Part shown: piece after piece, positions 26,041 to 34,250 of the stretch
Position numbering within the stretch: position 1 is the stretch's first letter
How the letters are laid out: each line of letters opens with the position of its first letter
Source of the DNA: Ponticaulis profundi
GTDB lineage: Bacteria; Pseudomonadota; Alphaproteobacteria; Caulobacterales; Hyphomonadaceae
Direction of reading: 5' to 3'
Length of the DNA: 64,000 bases
Assembly: GCF_042659465.1 (NCBI RefSeq)
Contig: NZ_JBHSSW010000012.1
Location: 310,001-374,000 of the forward strand
Position numbers and translations under genes: made by a program
Notes under the pieces: generated by a model
The model's database searches: none
What the model saw: the letters and a program-made list of their open reading frames with translations, nothing else
What the model was told of the DNA's origin: nothing

Positions 26041-27120
26041 ATGCATTGGTTAGCCTTACTGGCCGGGTGTCTTGCCCTGATACTGGCGCGCGTGTTGCGT
26101 GCGCCGTTGAAATCCTATCGCCTGACAGGCTTTGCCTGGTTCTTTGCTGCGCTCCTGATTACGGGGTTTGCCATTCGCATCGGCGCGGAGAGCCAGAAAA
26201 TCACGCGCCCAACCGAATATGATTCCTTCGTTGTCCACGCCGCCGATCTGGTGCGGGAAGATCCGGATGCGCCTCTGGTTGTTTTCCTGGGAGCGAGCTT
26301 TACGCGCAACGCACTGGATGATGAGGAATTGACGCGCCGACTGCGCGCGAAAGGTTATCCGCACCGCGTCATCAACCTGTCTCTGCAAGGCGCATCCCTG
26401 CAGGAGCGTGATCAGTCGCTCTGGGATTTCATGCGGCTCACACAGCGCGCTCCCGATGTGGCCTTTCTGGAAGTTGCAGATGAGTTCGACCGTGATCCCG
26501 CCTACGTTTTCAATGTTGCCAAGTTTTCTGATCGCGCCATTAAACAGGTGACGCCGAATGCAGCCTATTGGTCGGTAAAAGGCCTGTCGCAAGGACAGTG
26601 CGATGGCATGGCGAGTTGCGTGAAAGCCTGGGCCTTTCTGGGCATTCATGCGGTGATGAACTGGTCGAATATCGGCCTGCTCGCAACAGGTGAGTCCATT
26701 CCGGATATTGAGGCCGTGCCAGCTTTTGACCCGCAGGACACGCCGCGGGATACTTTTACGCTCTCGGTGGATGAAATCCGCGCGGCTCTGGAAGTGCCCG
26801 CTGAAGTGACCCCTTCAAATGGACCAAGCTGGGCGCGGCTTTTCCGCATGGACCAACGTGATCGGTTGATGCAGGCCGGTGTGCGCCGCGTCGCTTATTA
26901 CTATCCGCCGGTCATCTCTCCGGATGAGCGCGAATATGTTGCAGACCTCTGTGCCGGAGAACTCTCCGCGTTTCCATGCATTGCGCCGGTTGACCGGACC
27001 CTGCTCGCACAGCTCGAGCGCCCGGTCTGGTTTGATGACAAGCATTTGCTGCGTGATGGCGCAGATGTCTACACAGACTGGCTCGCTGGCCAGATTGATC
27101 AGTGGGGAGCTCTGAAATGA
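26041..27120 (+). CDS. SGNH-hydrolase-like membrane-anchored protein, partner of MBOAT
   Basis: 359 residues. Two N-terminal membrane segments (about 2-20 and 29-47) are followed by a periplasmic domain with the SGNH nucleophile block VVFLGASFTRN (Ser86), a later LQGASLQER, and a C-terminal DDKH (332-335) that supplies the Asp-x-x-His of the family. It overlaps the MBOAT gene by four bases. By analogy with AlgI/AlgJ-AlgX and DltB/DltD systems, the MBOAT passes an acyl group across the membrane and this protein transfers it to a glycan or other surface polymer (inference). The start is supported by GAGGGGAGGGG upstream. Confidence 0.8.
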   Translation: MHWLALLAGCLALILARVLRAPLKSYRLTGFAWFFAALLITGFAIRIGAESQKITRPTEYDSFVVHAADLVREDPDAPLVVFLGASFTRNALDDEELTRRLRAKGYPHRVINLSLQGASLQERDQSLWDFMRLTQRAPDVAFLEVADEFDRDPAYVFNVAKFSDRAIKQVTPNAAYWSVKGLSQGQCDGMASCVKAWAFLGIHAVMNWSNIGLLATGESIPDIEAVPAFDPQDTPRDTFTLSVDEIRAALEVPAEVTPSNGPSWARLFRMDQRDRLMQAGVRRVAYYYPPVISPDEREYVADLCAGELSAFPCIAPVDRTLLAQLERPVWFDDKHLLRDGADVYTDWLAGQIDQWGALK

Positions 27121-28535
27121 TTTTCACCGAAGCGATTTTCCCGCTCTTCCTGGGCATTGTCCTCTTCGTTTATTGGGTGGTATTGCGCGGCGACTGGCGC
27201 AATCACTGGCTTCTTCTGGCGAGCGCTGTCTTCTATGGCTGGTGGGATGCCAAGCTTCTGTTGCTGATTGGTGCTGTCATTGGTGTCAGCTGGCTGGCTG
27301 CCCTGATGATCCGCAGGCGAGAGGGCGATCGGCGCGGCCAGTTGATTGCGCTCTGGCTGGCGATTGGTTTCCAGCTCTCCATGCTGGGCGTGTTCAAATA
27401 CTTCAATTTCTTCAAGGCAAGCGCCGAAGACATGCTGACCATGGCCGGCTGGACGGTCAGTTGGCCGGTTCTGAACATTATTCTGCCGGTTGGGATCAGC
27501 TTTTATATTTTCCAGGCGATCTCTTATCTGGTCGATGTCTTCCGCAAGGATTTGCCGGCGCAAAGACGGCTGGACCGCGTTGCGCTCTATATCGCTTTCT
27601 TCCCGCAGCTGGTTGCCGGGCCGATTGTCCGTGCTGCGAGTTTCTTTCCGCAGATTGAGCGCCAGAAAAAGCTGACATCAGCGCTGATTGCGTCCGGGGC
27701 GAAGGCCTTTATCATCGGGTTCATCTATAAGGCGGCACTCGCAGACAATATCGCGCCGTTTGTGGATCCGGTGTTTGCAGAGATCGGCCTCTGGTCGAAC
27801 AGCTCGCTGGTGGCTGCGACGCTAGCCTTTGGCACGCAGATCTATTTTGACTTTGCCGGATACTCCCTGATGGCGATCGGCGTCGCGCGCTGGTTTGGAT
27901 TTTACATTCCGAAAAACTTTGACGATCCGTACTCCTCGCCATCCATGACGGTCTTCTGGCGCCGCTGGCATATGTCGCTTTCCTTCTGGCTGCGCGATTA
28001 TCTCTATATTCCGTTGGGTGGGAATCGTCTCGGCGCACTCAAAACCTATCGCAATCTGATGATCACCATGGTGCTGGGTGGGCTGTGGCACGGTGCAGCC
28101 TGGAACTTCGTGATCTGGGGCGCGATACATGGCGCAGCGCTTTCGCTTCACCGCATCATCATGGGGCGGGCGCAAAACCGTCTGCTCGTGCCTGCTCTTG
28201 GCGGTGCCTTCGGGATCGTAATGACGCTGATTGTGGTGTTTGCGGCATGGGTTCCGTTCCGCGCGGAAAACCTCTCAGACACGGTGTCGGTCTGGGCGGC
28301 CAGCCTTGGGCTTCGCGAGGGCGGCATGCAGCAGATCTCAATTGTTGCCTTTTTCGTGCCAGGGCTTTTGCTGGTCGATAGTCTGATGAGCCAGGTTGAT
28401 CGGCTGAAATCGCTTCCTAAGGCGCCAGCATTCCGCTCACCCTCGCTTTACTGGGCAGGTCTGGGGTGTCTGACGGCCATCGCGCTTGCGCTCTTCCCGC
28501 TGAAATCAGCGCCTTTCGTTTATTTCCAGTTTTGA
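27117..28535 (+). CDS. MBOAT family O-acyltransferase (AlgI-like)
   Basis: 472 residues with about ten to twelve membrane segments. Hallmarks are PVGISFYIFQAISYLVDVFR, FFPQLVAGPIVRA, RRWHMSLSFWLRDYLYIPLGG (around residues 282-302, split) and the catalytic-type LGGLWHGAAWNF with His325. It should move acetyl or other acyl groups from a cytosolic donor to an extracytoplasmic acceptor. The ATG overlaps the preceding SGNH gene stop (ATGA). No polysaccharide polymerisation genes are nearby, so the acceptor is not identifiable. Confidence 0.92.
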   Translation: MIFTEAIFPLFLGIVLFVYWVVLRGDWRNHWLLLASAVFYGWWDAKLLLLIGAVIGVSWLAALMIRRREGDRRGQLIALWLAIGFQLSMLGVFKYFNFFKASAEDMLTMAGWTVSWPVLNIILPVGISFYIFQAISYLVDVFRKDLPAQRRLDRVALYIAFFPQLVAGPIVRAASFFPQIERQKKLTSALIASGAKAFIIGFIYKAALADNIAPFVDPVFAEIGLWSNSSLVAATLAFGTQIYFDFAGYSLMAIGVARWFGFYIPKNFDDPYSSPSMTVFWRRWHMSLSFWLRDYLYIPLGGNRLGALKTYRNLMITMVLGGLWHGAAWNFVIWGAIHGAALSLHRIIMGRAQNRLLVPALGGAFGIVMTLIVVFAAWVPFRAENLSDTVSVWAASLGLREGGMQQISIVAFFVPGLLLVDSLMSQVDRLKSLPKAPAFRSPSLYWAGLGCLTAIALALFPLKSAPFVYFQF

Positions 28536-28564
28536 TCTGACGGCATTTGGGCTTATCTGCCGAA

Positions 28565-29413
28565 ATGCCTGAATTACCTGAAGTCGAAACGGTAAGACGC
28601 GGTCTGCAGCCTCATCTGGAGGGCGTGCGTCTGACCCGCATTGCGCTCAATCGTGCCGATCTGCGCTTTCCCTTTCCGGACCGGATGATTGAGCGTCTTA
28701 CGGGGCGCACCATTGTGTCGCTCACCCGGCGCGCCAAATTCCTCGTAGCGGAAACAGACACGGGCGAACGCCTTGTCATGCATCTGGGCATGTCCGGACG
28801 ATTCTCGATCCATGAGGCCGCGTCAGATGCGAAAACACCCGGAGAGTTTGCGCATGCCCGGCTGACGGACCCCAGGCATGATCATGTCGAGTTCGAAACG
28901 GAGGCCGGAACACGAATCGTGTTCAATGATCCGCGCCGCTTCGGCTATATGCAGATGTTTGCGCCCGATGATGAGATGTTTCCGGGTCTGGGGCCGGAGC
29001 CGCTCTCGAACGCCTTTTCCGGAGCGGTGCTGCATGAGCGTCTTCAGGGACGCAAGTCACCCATCAAGACAGCCTTGCTTGATCAGTCTGTGGTGGCGGG
29101 GCTGGGCAATATCTATGTGTGTGAGGCACTCTTCGATTCGGGGATATCTCCGAAACGGCTGGCGGCGAATGTCGGGCGTGCGCGTGCGGATCGGCTGGTG
29201 GTGGCAATACGCGACGTGTTGGCGGCAGCCATAGCGGCGGGCGGCTCAACGCTGAAGGATTATGCCAATGCCGAGGGCGGTCTTGGCTATTTTCAGCACA
29301 GTTTTAAGGTTTACGGCCGGGAGGGCGCGCCCTGCGTTTCCTGCGGGAAACCCGTCGCAAGAATCGTACAGTCGGGACGCTCGACATTCCTGTGCTCATC
29401 CTGCCAGCGCTAG
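28565..29413 (+). CDS. mutM: Formamidopyrimidine-DNA glycosylase
   Basis: 282 residues; excises 8-oxoguanine and ring-opened purines. After removal of Met the protein begins PELPEVET with the catalytic Pro2 and Glu3. The helix-two-turn-helix region includes LLDQSVVAGLGNIYVCEALF, and a C-terminal zinc finger has Cys257, Cys260, Cys277 and Cys280. Its location upstream of an enoyl-CoA hydratase, rpsT and dnaA is a conserved alphaproteobacterial order. Confidence 0.97.
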   Translation: MPELPEVETVRRGLQPHLEGVRLTRIALNRADLRFPFPDRMIERLTGRTIVSLTRRAKFLVAETDTGERLVMHLGMSGRFSIHEAASDAKTPGEFAHARLTDPRHDHVEFETEAGTRIVFNDPRRFGYMQMFAPDDEMFPGLGPEPLSNAFSGAVLHERLQGRKSPIKTALLDQSVVAGLGNIYVCEALFDSGISPKRLAANVGRARADRLVVAIRDVLAAAIAAGGSTLKDYANAEGGLGYFQHSFKVYGREGAPCVSCGKPVARIVQSGRSTFLCSSCQR

Positions 29414-29498
29414 GCTGTTGGCGTGACGGGCACGGAGCGTTCATAAAAACGCCGCAAACCGCGCTTCTGCTGAAACCTTTCGCGGAATCCTTTGTTAA

Positions 29499-29561
29499 AT
29501 GATCGAGTTTCGTTCGCCTGACGGAGTCAAGCTCGAAGTTTACGCAAACGGCCCGGATTAG
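29499..29561 (+). CDS. Possible 20-codon ORF (leader peptide or gene remnant)
   Basis: ATG 29499 opens a 20-codon frame ending at TAG 29559-29561. The peptide MIEFRSPDGVKLEVYANGPD looks like the first strands of an alpha/beta-hydrolase, so this may be a degraded gene start. Its last codons overlap the left arm of a terminator-like hairpin (29551-29575). There is no good ribosome-binding site, so translation is unproven. Confidence 0.3.
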   Translation: MIEFRSPDGVKLEVYANGPD

Positions 29562-29575
29562 CCGGGCTTCTTGTT
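29551..29575 (+). terminator. Terminator-like hairpin between mutM and enoyl-CoA hydratase
   Basis: A 6-bp stem GCCCGG/CCGGGC with a 5-nt loop is followed by TTCTTGTT. It lies 138 nt after mutM and would separate mutM transcription from the downstream gene. Confidence 0.5.
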
Positions 29576-29699
29576 GACCTTACCGTGTCTTCATGGTCTT
29601 TCCGCACCTTCAGCTTGGGCGGATCGGCCCTGTGCCTTTCGCATGTGATTTTGGCGTGTGCGCAGTGTTGGGAGCCGCAAGCGGTGAAAAGGACATATC

Positions 29700-30476
29700 A
29701 TGGCCTATGAAACATTGCTGATTGATATCGAAGATCAGATCGGCACGATCACACTGAATCGCCCGGATGCACTCAACGCTTTCAACAATCAGCTCATGAC
29801 CGAGCTGACACAGGCGCTCGATGCTTTCGAGGCGGACGATGATATTGGCTGTATTATCATTACGGGCTCTTCCAAGGCGTTTGCCGCAGGTGCAGACATC
29901 AAGGAAATGCAAGAGCTCGACTATATGTCGGCCTACCAGGACAATTTCATCACGCGCAACTGGGAGCGGGTCACCCGCTGCCGCAAGCCCGTGATTGCAG
30001 CCGTTGCCGGGTATGCGCTCGGTGGTGGATGTGAACTCGCCATGATGTGCGATTTCATCATCTGCGCCGAGAATGCCAAATTCGGCCAGCCGGAGATCAA
30101 TCTCGGCGTCATGCCGGGTGCGGGCGGCACACAAAGGCTGACACGTTTCGTTGGCAAATCCAAAGCCATGGAAATGTGCCTGACCGGGCGCATGATGACA
30201 GCAGAGGAAGCAGAGCGTTCAGGATTGGTATCACGCGTGGTGCCGCTGGATACTCTGATGGACGAAGCCAAGAAGGCGGCACGTGCGATCACGCTGAAGT
30301 CCCGCCCGATTGTCATGCTGACCAAGGAAAGCGTGAATGCCGCTTATGAGACCATGCTCCTCCAGGGTGTGACCTTTGAGCGTCGTCTCTTCCATTCCAT
30401 GTTTTCGACAGAAGACCAAAAAGAGGGTATGGAAGCCTTCATCGAGAAGAGAGATCCCCATTTCAAGAACCGCTGA
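29700..30476 (+). CDS. Enoyl-CoA hydratase
   Basis: 258 residues of the crotonase family; hydrates trans-2-enoyl-CoA in beta-oxidation. AGADIKEM (63-70) and ALGGGCELAMMCDF form the oxyanion hole, and both catalytic acids are present: Glu112 (GCELA) and Glu132 (FGQPEINLGVMPGAGGTQRL). The full pattern is that of true short-chain enoyl-CoA hydratases. Its place upstream of rpsT-dnaA is typical for the class. Confidence 0.95.
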   Translation: MAYETLLIDIEDQIGTITLNRPDALNAFNNQLMTELTQALDAFEADDDIGCIIITGSSKAFAAGADIKEMQELDYMSAYQDNFITRNWERVTRCRKPVIAAVAGYALGGGCELAMMCDFIICAENAKFGQPEINLGVMPGAGGTQRLTRFVGKSKAMEMCLTGRMMTAEEAERSGLVSRVVPLDTLMDEAKKAARAITLKSRPIVMLTKESVNAAYETMLLQGVTFERRLFHSMFSTEDQKEGMEAFIEKRDPHFKNR

Positions 30477-30502
30477 GTCCACATTAGCGCGAATGAATCC
30501 GG

Positions 30503-30519
30503 GGTTTTCTGAGAAAACC
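30503..30519 (+). repeat. Perfect short inverted repeat upstream of rpsT
   Basis: GGTTTTC (30503-30509) and GAAAACC (30513-30519) flank a 3-nt loop. It lies after the hydratase stop and just before the predicted rpsT -35 box, so it may be a weak terminator or a protein-binding site. Confidence 0.45.
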
Positions 30520-30521
30520 AA

Positions 30522-30550
30522 TTGACCTGAGGCGGATCTAAGCATAGAAG
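30522..30550 (+). promoter_or_regulatory. Predicted sigma-70 promoter of rpsT
   Basis: TTGACC (30522-30527), a 17-bp spacer and TAGAAG (30545-30550) lie 35 nt upstream of the rpsT start. The -35 box matches five of six and the -10 box four of six consensus bases. Confidence 0.5.
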
Positions 30551-30584
30551 ACCGCCTTTCCGAATATTTCACTGGAGAAGATGC

Positions 30585-30848
30585 ATGGCCAATACTCGGT
30601 CAGCCAAAAAAATGGTTCGAAAAATCGCACGGCGTACCGAGGTCAACAAGGCGCGTCGTTCGCGTGTGCGTACGTATGTGCGTAAAGTTGAAGAAGCTAT
30701 CGCGTCTGGCGACAAGTCTGCTGCGCAGGAAGCACTCAAGGCGGCTCAGCCTGAGCTGATGCGTGCGGCGGGCAAAGGTGTGATGCACAAGAACACCTCG
30801 TCACGTAAAGTGTCTCGTCTGTCCAAGCGCGTTGGCGCAATGGCATAA
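30585..30848 (+). CDS. rpsT: 30S ribosomal protein S20
   Basis: 87 residues, strongly basic and helical: MANTRSAKKMVRKI at the N-terminus and MHKNTSSRKVSRLSKRV near the C-terminus are standard S20. It binds 16S rRNA as a primary assembly protein. GGAGAAG precedes the ATG. It sits directly upstream of the dnaA control region. Confidence 0.97.
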   Translation: MANTRSAKKMVRKIARRTEVNKARRSRVRTYVRKVEEAIASGDKSAAQEALKAAQPELMRAAGKGVMHKNTSSRKVSRLSKRVGAMA

Positions 30849-31456
30849 CCTTTCGGCGCGCTCAGGCGAGCGCGTCCGTTAAAGGTTTGCTGCAGGCAAT
30901 TCATACAGCTTGCTCGTTGAAGTGCGCAGTTCTTAGGCTGCGCATTTTTGCGCTCTGCGCACGAATCGCAGAAGTTGTAACGGGATTAAATTTTCCCATA
31001 AAATTTGGTTGACCTTTGTTCTGAATATTGGTCAGCTTTTCGGGCCGAATCTGCTCTGACCAAAGAGAAAGCAGGCCGGTTCCATTGATGTCACCCGTGT
31101 GACAGTTCTGTATATTTTTAGGTGTTTTCCACAGTCGGTTTGGTGGCTGGAATTGACCAAATTATTTCGGAACATATCATGAACATACAGCCTTAAAATT
31201 ATTGCTAAATTTCTGTTAAAAAAAATGCACAGGAATTCAGCCTCTTACGCCGGGTCAAGTTTCATTTTTCGAATCGGTACCGAAACTAGCAACTAAGTTC
31301 AGTTGACGAAAAACGGCGGTTAATTATCCTGAGCCTATCACCGGTTCTGTCCGAATAAGGAGCTTTTTTCCAGCGACCCGTAAGGGGCGAACGAGGGACG
31401 TGTGTGCTGGTATCTAGAATTATAAACGAACTCAAATCAGGGGTGCATTCGGGGCT
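30849..31456 (+). promoter_or_regulatory. 608-nt dnaA upstream control region
   Basis: No credible reading frame is present. The first 30 nt hold a GC-rich hairpin (CGCGCTC/GAGCGCG around 30857-30873) that may end rpsT. The rest is AT-rich compared with its surroundings, with a near-consensus DnaA box at 31125-31133 and GANTC sites at 30963, 31047 and 31271. Such features fit a cell-cycle-controlled dnaA promoter with a long 5' leader. Specific promoter hexamers could not be assigned with confidence. Confidence 0.6.
31125..31133 (+). promoter_or_regulatory. Near-consensus DnaA box upstream of dnaA
   Basis: TTTTCCACA matches the DnaA box TTATCCACA at eight of nine positions. It could allow DnaA autoregulation. 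Only one good box is visible in this region. Confidence 0.5.
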
Positions 31457-32920
31457 ATGACAAAACATAACACGCCCGCTCAAACTAAGGCTGAAGCCGA
31501 TGTTTCGTCCATGACGGCGATTGGTATTTGGCAATCCGTGCTCGACGAGCTTCGAGCCGAAATTTCCGCATCCGTATTCGGTAAATGGCTGGGCGAACTG
31601 GAGTTCGTCGCAGAGGTTGACGGCGTCATCCAGGTGGCCGCTGCCAACTCCCTTCAGCGCGATCGCGTGCGTCAGGATTACCTGCGTCGCATCAATGGTA
31701 TCTGGTCTTCAATGGACACGCGTGGGCGACGCGTAGCGGTATCTTGCTGGGCGGATCTTCCGGAAGAGGTGCGTGAGCTGGCTGAGCTCAATAAGGCTGA
31801 GCAGGCAAACCATGTGGCCGAAGCTGTTTGCGAGGATGATGGTACTGAGGCGGAGCTGGAAACCAGCATTCGCTCTGCAGGTGGCGAGCATACATTCGAC
31901 AGTCTGATTGTGTCGGATTCAAACCGCGTTGCGGTAACGGTTGGTCGCAAGATTGCCGAGTCCAATGCAGCGCCGGCTCAGACGGTTTATTTCTTTGGCC
32001 GTCACGGTGTCGGAAAGACGCACCTTTTGCATGCCATTCAGGCTGAGATGCAGGCCCGCGGCGACAAGCGCAGTGCGCTGTATATGAGCGCCGAGGAATT
32101 CATGGTCGCGTTTGTCGAAGGCGTGAAGCGCCGCGACACAAGTGATCTGAAAGCCCGTCTGCGGAGCGCGGATGTTCTGCTGATCGACGACCTTCAGGCG
32201 ATTGCCGGCATGGGCGGCACGCAGAAGGAATTCTTCAGCAATATCCGTGCGGTGGCCGCACGTGGTGGTCAGGTTGTGATCACAGCCGATGAGAGCCCGT
32301 CTCAGCTCAGTTCTCTGAATGCGCGTGTGCGTGAAGAGCTGCAGGGCGGTGTGTCCATCGAAGTGGGTGAGCCAGACGAGGAAATGCGTCGACGCATCGT
32401 TCGCATCAAGGCGGAAGCGATCAGCGAAGAGCATCCTGAGTTCGTGCTCGACGATGCAGCCGTTGATCTGATCGTCTCTCGCGTTCGTGGCCCGGGCCGT
32501 CAGCTCTATGGTGCGGTTTGCAACGTCTTCACCGCGACAACCTTTGTCGGTCAGCCGGTGACGCTGGATGATGTCAGCGCAGCTGTGCGTCGTCAGTTGG
32601 GTGATCAGAAGCCGCCAACGATTGATCAGGTCAAGCGTGCGACCATGGCTGTGTTCGAAGTGACGAAGACGGATCTGGAATCTGCACGCCGCAGCCGTGC
32701 GATTGCGTATCCACGTCAGATCGCCATGTATCTGTGCCGCAAGCTGACCACGCGTTCGCTTCCACAGATTGGCCGCTTCTTTGGCAATCGCGATCACACA
32801 ACGGTTCTGTATGCGGTGCGCAAGCTTGAAGACCTGCAATCTCAGGACCAGACCCTGCGTGACGATATTGAGCGTGTTGAGCGCGCAATTGAGGACATCC
32901 AGGCCGGCGGCGGGAACTGA
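31457..32920 (+). CDS. dnaA: Chromosomal replication initiator protein DnaA (divergent AAA+ core)
   Basis: 487 residues. Domain I (about 22-85) has IWQSVLDELRAEI; domain II is short; domain III carries Walker A GRHGVGKTHL (181-190) and Walker B LLIDD (241-245); domain IV has the DNA-binding signature GRFFGNRDHTTVLYAVRKLE (439-458). The DNA-binding half is canonical, but the AAA+ core is not: the usual GGVGLGKT reads GRHGVGKT, and the box VII segment reads RVREELQGG where R-L-x-S-R-F-x-W-G is usual, placing Glu294 at the arginine-finger position. The sensor 2 Arg appears as GPGRQL. It is followed by dnaN, recF and gyrB. Confidence 0.95.
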   Translation: MTKHNTPAQTKAEADVSSMTAIGIWQSVLDELRAEISASVFGKWLGELEFVAEVDGVIQVAAANSLQRDRVRQDYLRRINGIWSSMDTRGRRVAVSCWADLPEEVRELAELNKAEQANHVAEAVCEDDGTEAELETSIRSAGGEHTFDSLIVSDSNRVAVTVGRKIAESNAAPAQTVYFFGRHGVGKTHLLHAIQAEMQARGDKRSALYMSAEEFMVAFVEGVKRRDTSDLKARLRSADVLLIDDLQAIAGMGGTQKEFFSNIRAVAARGGQVVITADESPSQLSSLNARVREELQGGVSIEVGEPDEEMRRRIVRIKAEAISEEHPEFVLDDAAVDLIVSRVRGPGRQLYGAVCNVFTATTFVGQPVTLDDVSAAVRRQLGDQKPPTIDQVKRATMAVFEVTKTDLESARRSRAIAYPRQIAMYLCRKLTTRSLPQIGRFFGNRDHTTVLYAVRKLEDLQSQDQTLRDDIERVERAIEDIQAGGGN

Positions 32921-33037
32921 TTGACAGGGAAAGTTCGGATAAGCGGTCAGTTTTGTGCGTGTTTTGACCGCTTTTCACCAATTCTTGCCAGATACCCCCG
33001 TAAAGACGTGCCTTTTGGGTTTTCTGTTGTTCGGAAA

Positions 33038-33046
33038 TATGGATAA
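33038..33046 (-). promoter_or_regulatory. DnaA box-like site upstream of dnaN
   Basis: TATGGATAA on the plus strand is TTATCCATA on the minus strand, eight of nine matches to TTATCCACA. It lies two bases before the palindrome at 33049-33079. Confidence 0.4.
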
Positions 33047-33048
33047 GT

Positions 33049-33079
33049 TTCAGCCCGTTTCGAATCGAAGCGGGCTGAA
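33049..33079 (+). repeat. 31-nt near-perfect palindrome in the dnaA-dnaN spacer
   Basis: TTCAGCCCG (33049-33057) and CGGGCTGAA (33071-33079) are perfect inverted arms; the inner bases also pair, with one wobble or mismatch, around a central GAATC (33062-33066). No T run follows, so it is unlikely to be a terminator. A second GANTC site lies at 33082-33086. It sits 45 nt upstream of the dnaN start. Confidence 0.75.
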
Positions 33080-33123
33080 TTGATTCGTGAAACGACGGCG
33101 ACCCTTTTCGCCGGGAGAGAGAC

Positions 33124-34242
33124 ATGAAACTGACGATTGATCGATCCGACCTGTTGGGCGCGCTCAGCCATGTGCAAAGCGTCGTAGAACGTCGTAACAC
33201 GATCCCTATTCTGTCGAATGTGCTGCTCTCTGCCGGACCGGGCAGTCTGATGCTGACGGCAACCGACCTCGACATCGAGGCCGTTGATGCCGCTGACGCC
33301 AGCGTGGATCAGGAAGGCGCAGTCACCGCGCCCGCTCAGACGCTGTTTGACGTCATCCGCAAGTTGCCGGACACGGCAGAAGTCGAGCTGGAATTCAAAC
33401 CTGAGAATCAACGTCTTTCCATTCAGGCGGGCCGCTCGCGGTTTGCGCTGCCAACGCTTCCGGCGTCTGACTTCCAGACCATGGTGCGCGATCAGGGGAG
33501 CGTGAATTTTGGCGTTGATGCGCTGGATCTGAAACGTCTGATCGACAAGACGCGTTTCGCCATTTCGACGGAAGAGACCCGCTATTACCTGAACGGTGTC
33601 TACCTCCATATTGCAGACAGTGATGACGGCAAGAAGCTGCGCGCCGTCGCAACCGATGGTCACCGTCTGGCGCTCTCCGAGATTGATGCGCCGGAAGGTT
33701 CTGAAGGTCTGACGGGCATCATCATTCCGCGCAAGGCTGTTGCTGAAATTCGCCGCCTGATTGACGGCTTCAACGGTGAAATCGGTGTCACGGCATCTGA
33801 GTCCAAGATCATGTTTACGGCGGGACGTGCGGTTCTGACGACGAAGCTGATCGACGGATCCTTCCCGGATTATATCCGTGTCATTCCAGTCGGAAACGAC
33901 AAGTTCCTGAAGGTCAACAACTCGGCGCTCGAGAAAGCGGTCGACCGGGTTGCAACCGTCTCTGCCGAGCGGTCACGCTCTGTGAAGATGACGATTGATG
34001 ACGACAAGCTGGTGCTGACCGTCAACCATGCAGAGACCGGTCATGGTCTTGAAGAGGTTGAAGGCCAGTATGATGCAGAGCCATTGGAAATCGGTTTCAA
34101 CGCGCGTTATCTGCTCGATGTCTCTCAGCAGATTGATGGCGAGGAAGTGATCTTCGAATTCAATGACCCGGCATCGCCTGCATTGGTCAAAGATCCGGCT
34201 GATCCGGCATCCCGCTATGTTCTGATGCCGCTCCGCGTTTGA
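33124..34242 (+). CDS. dnaN: DNA polymerase III beta subunit (sliding clamp)
   Basis: 372 residues with three clamp domains. Recognisable blocks are GALSHVQSVVERRNTIPILSN (split at 11-31), RFAISTEETRYYLNGVYLH, ATDGHRLAL and the C-terminal VLMPLRV. It tethers DNA polymerase III to DNA. GGGAGAGA precedes ATG 33124. recF begins right after it. Confidence 0.97.
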   Translation: MKLTIDRSDLLGALSHVQSVVERRNTIPILSNVLLSAGPGSLMLTATDLDIEAVDAADASVDQEGAVTAPAQTLFDVIRKLPDTAEVELEFKPENQRLSIQAGRSRFALPTLPASDFQTMVRDQGSVNFGVDALDLKRLIDKTRFAISTEETRYYLNGVYLHIADSDDGKKLRAVATDGHRLALSEIDAPEGSEGLTGIIIPRKAVAEIRRLIDGFNGEIGVTASESKIMFTAGRAVLTTKLIDGSFPDYIRVIPVGNDKFLKVNNSALEKAVDRVATVSAERSRSVKMTIDDDKLVLTVNHAETGHGLEEVEGQYDAEPLEIGFNARYLLDVSQQIDGEEVIFEFNDPASPALVKDPADPASRYVLMPLRV

Positions 34243-34250
34243 TCGAAGAC

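Noticed and set aside
30849..31456. Chromosomal origin upstream of dnaA
   Set aside because: Only one good DnaA box and no box cluster are visible. In relatives such as Caulobacter the origin lies near hemE, not dnaA, so I call this a control region only.
31919..32839. 306-codon minus-strand frame opposite dnaA
   Set aside because: Shadow frame lying fully inside dnaA domain III and IV coding sequence.
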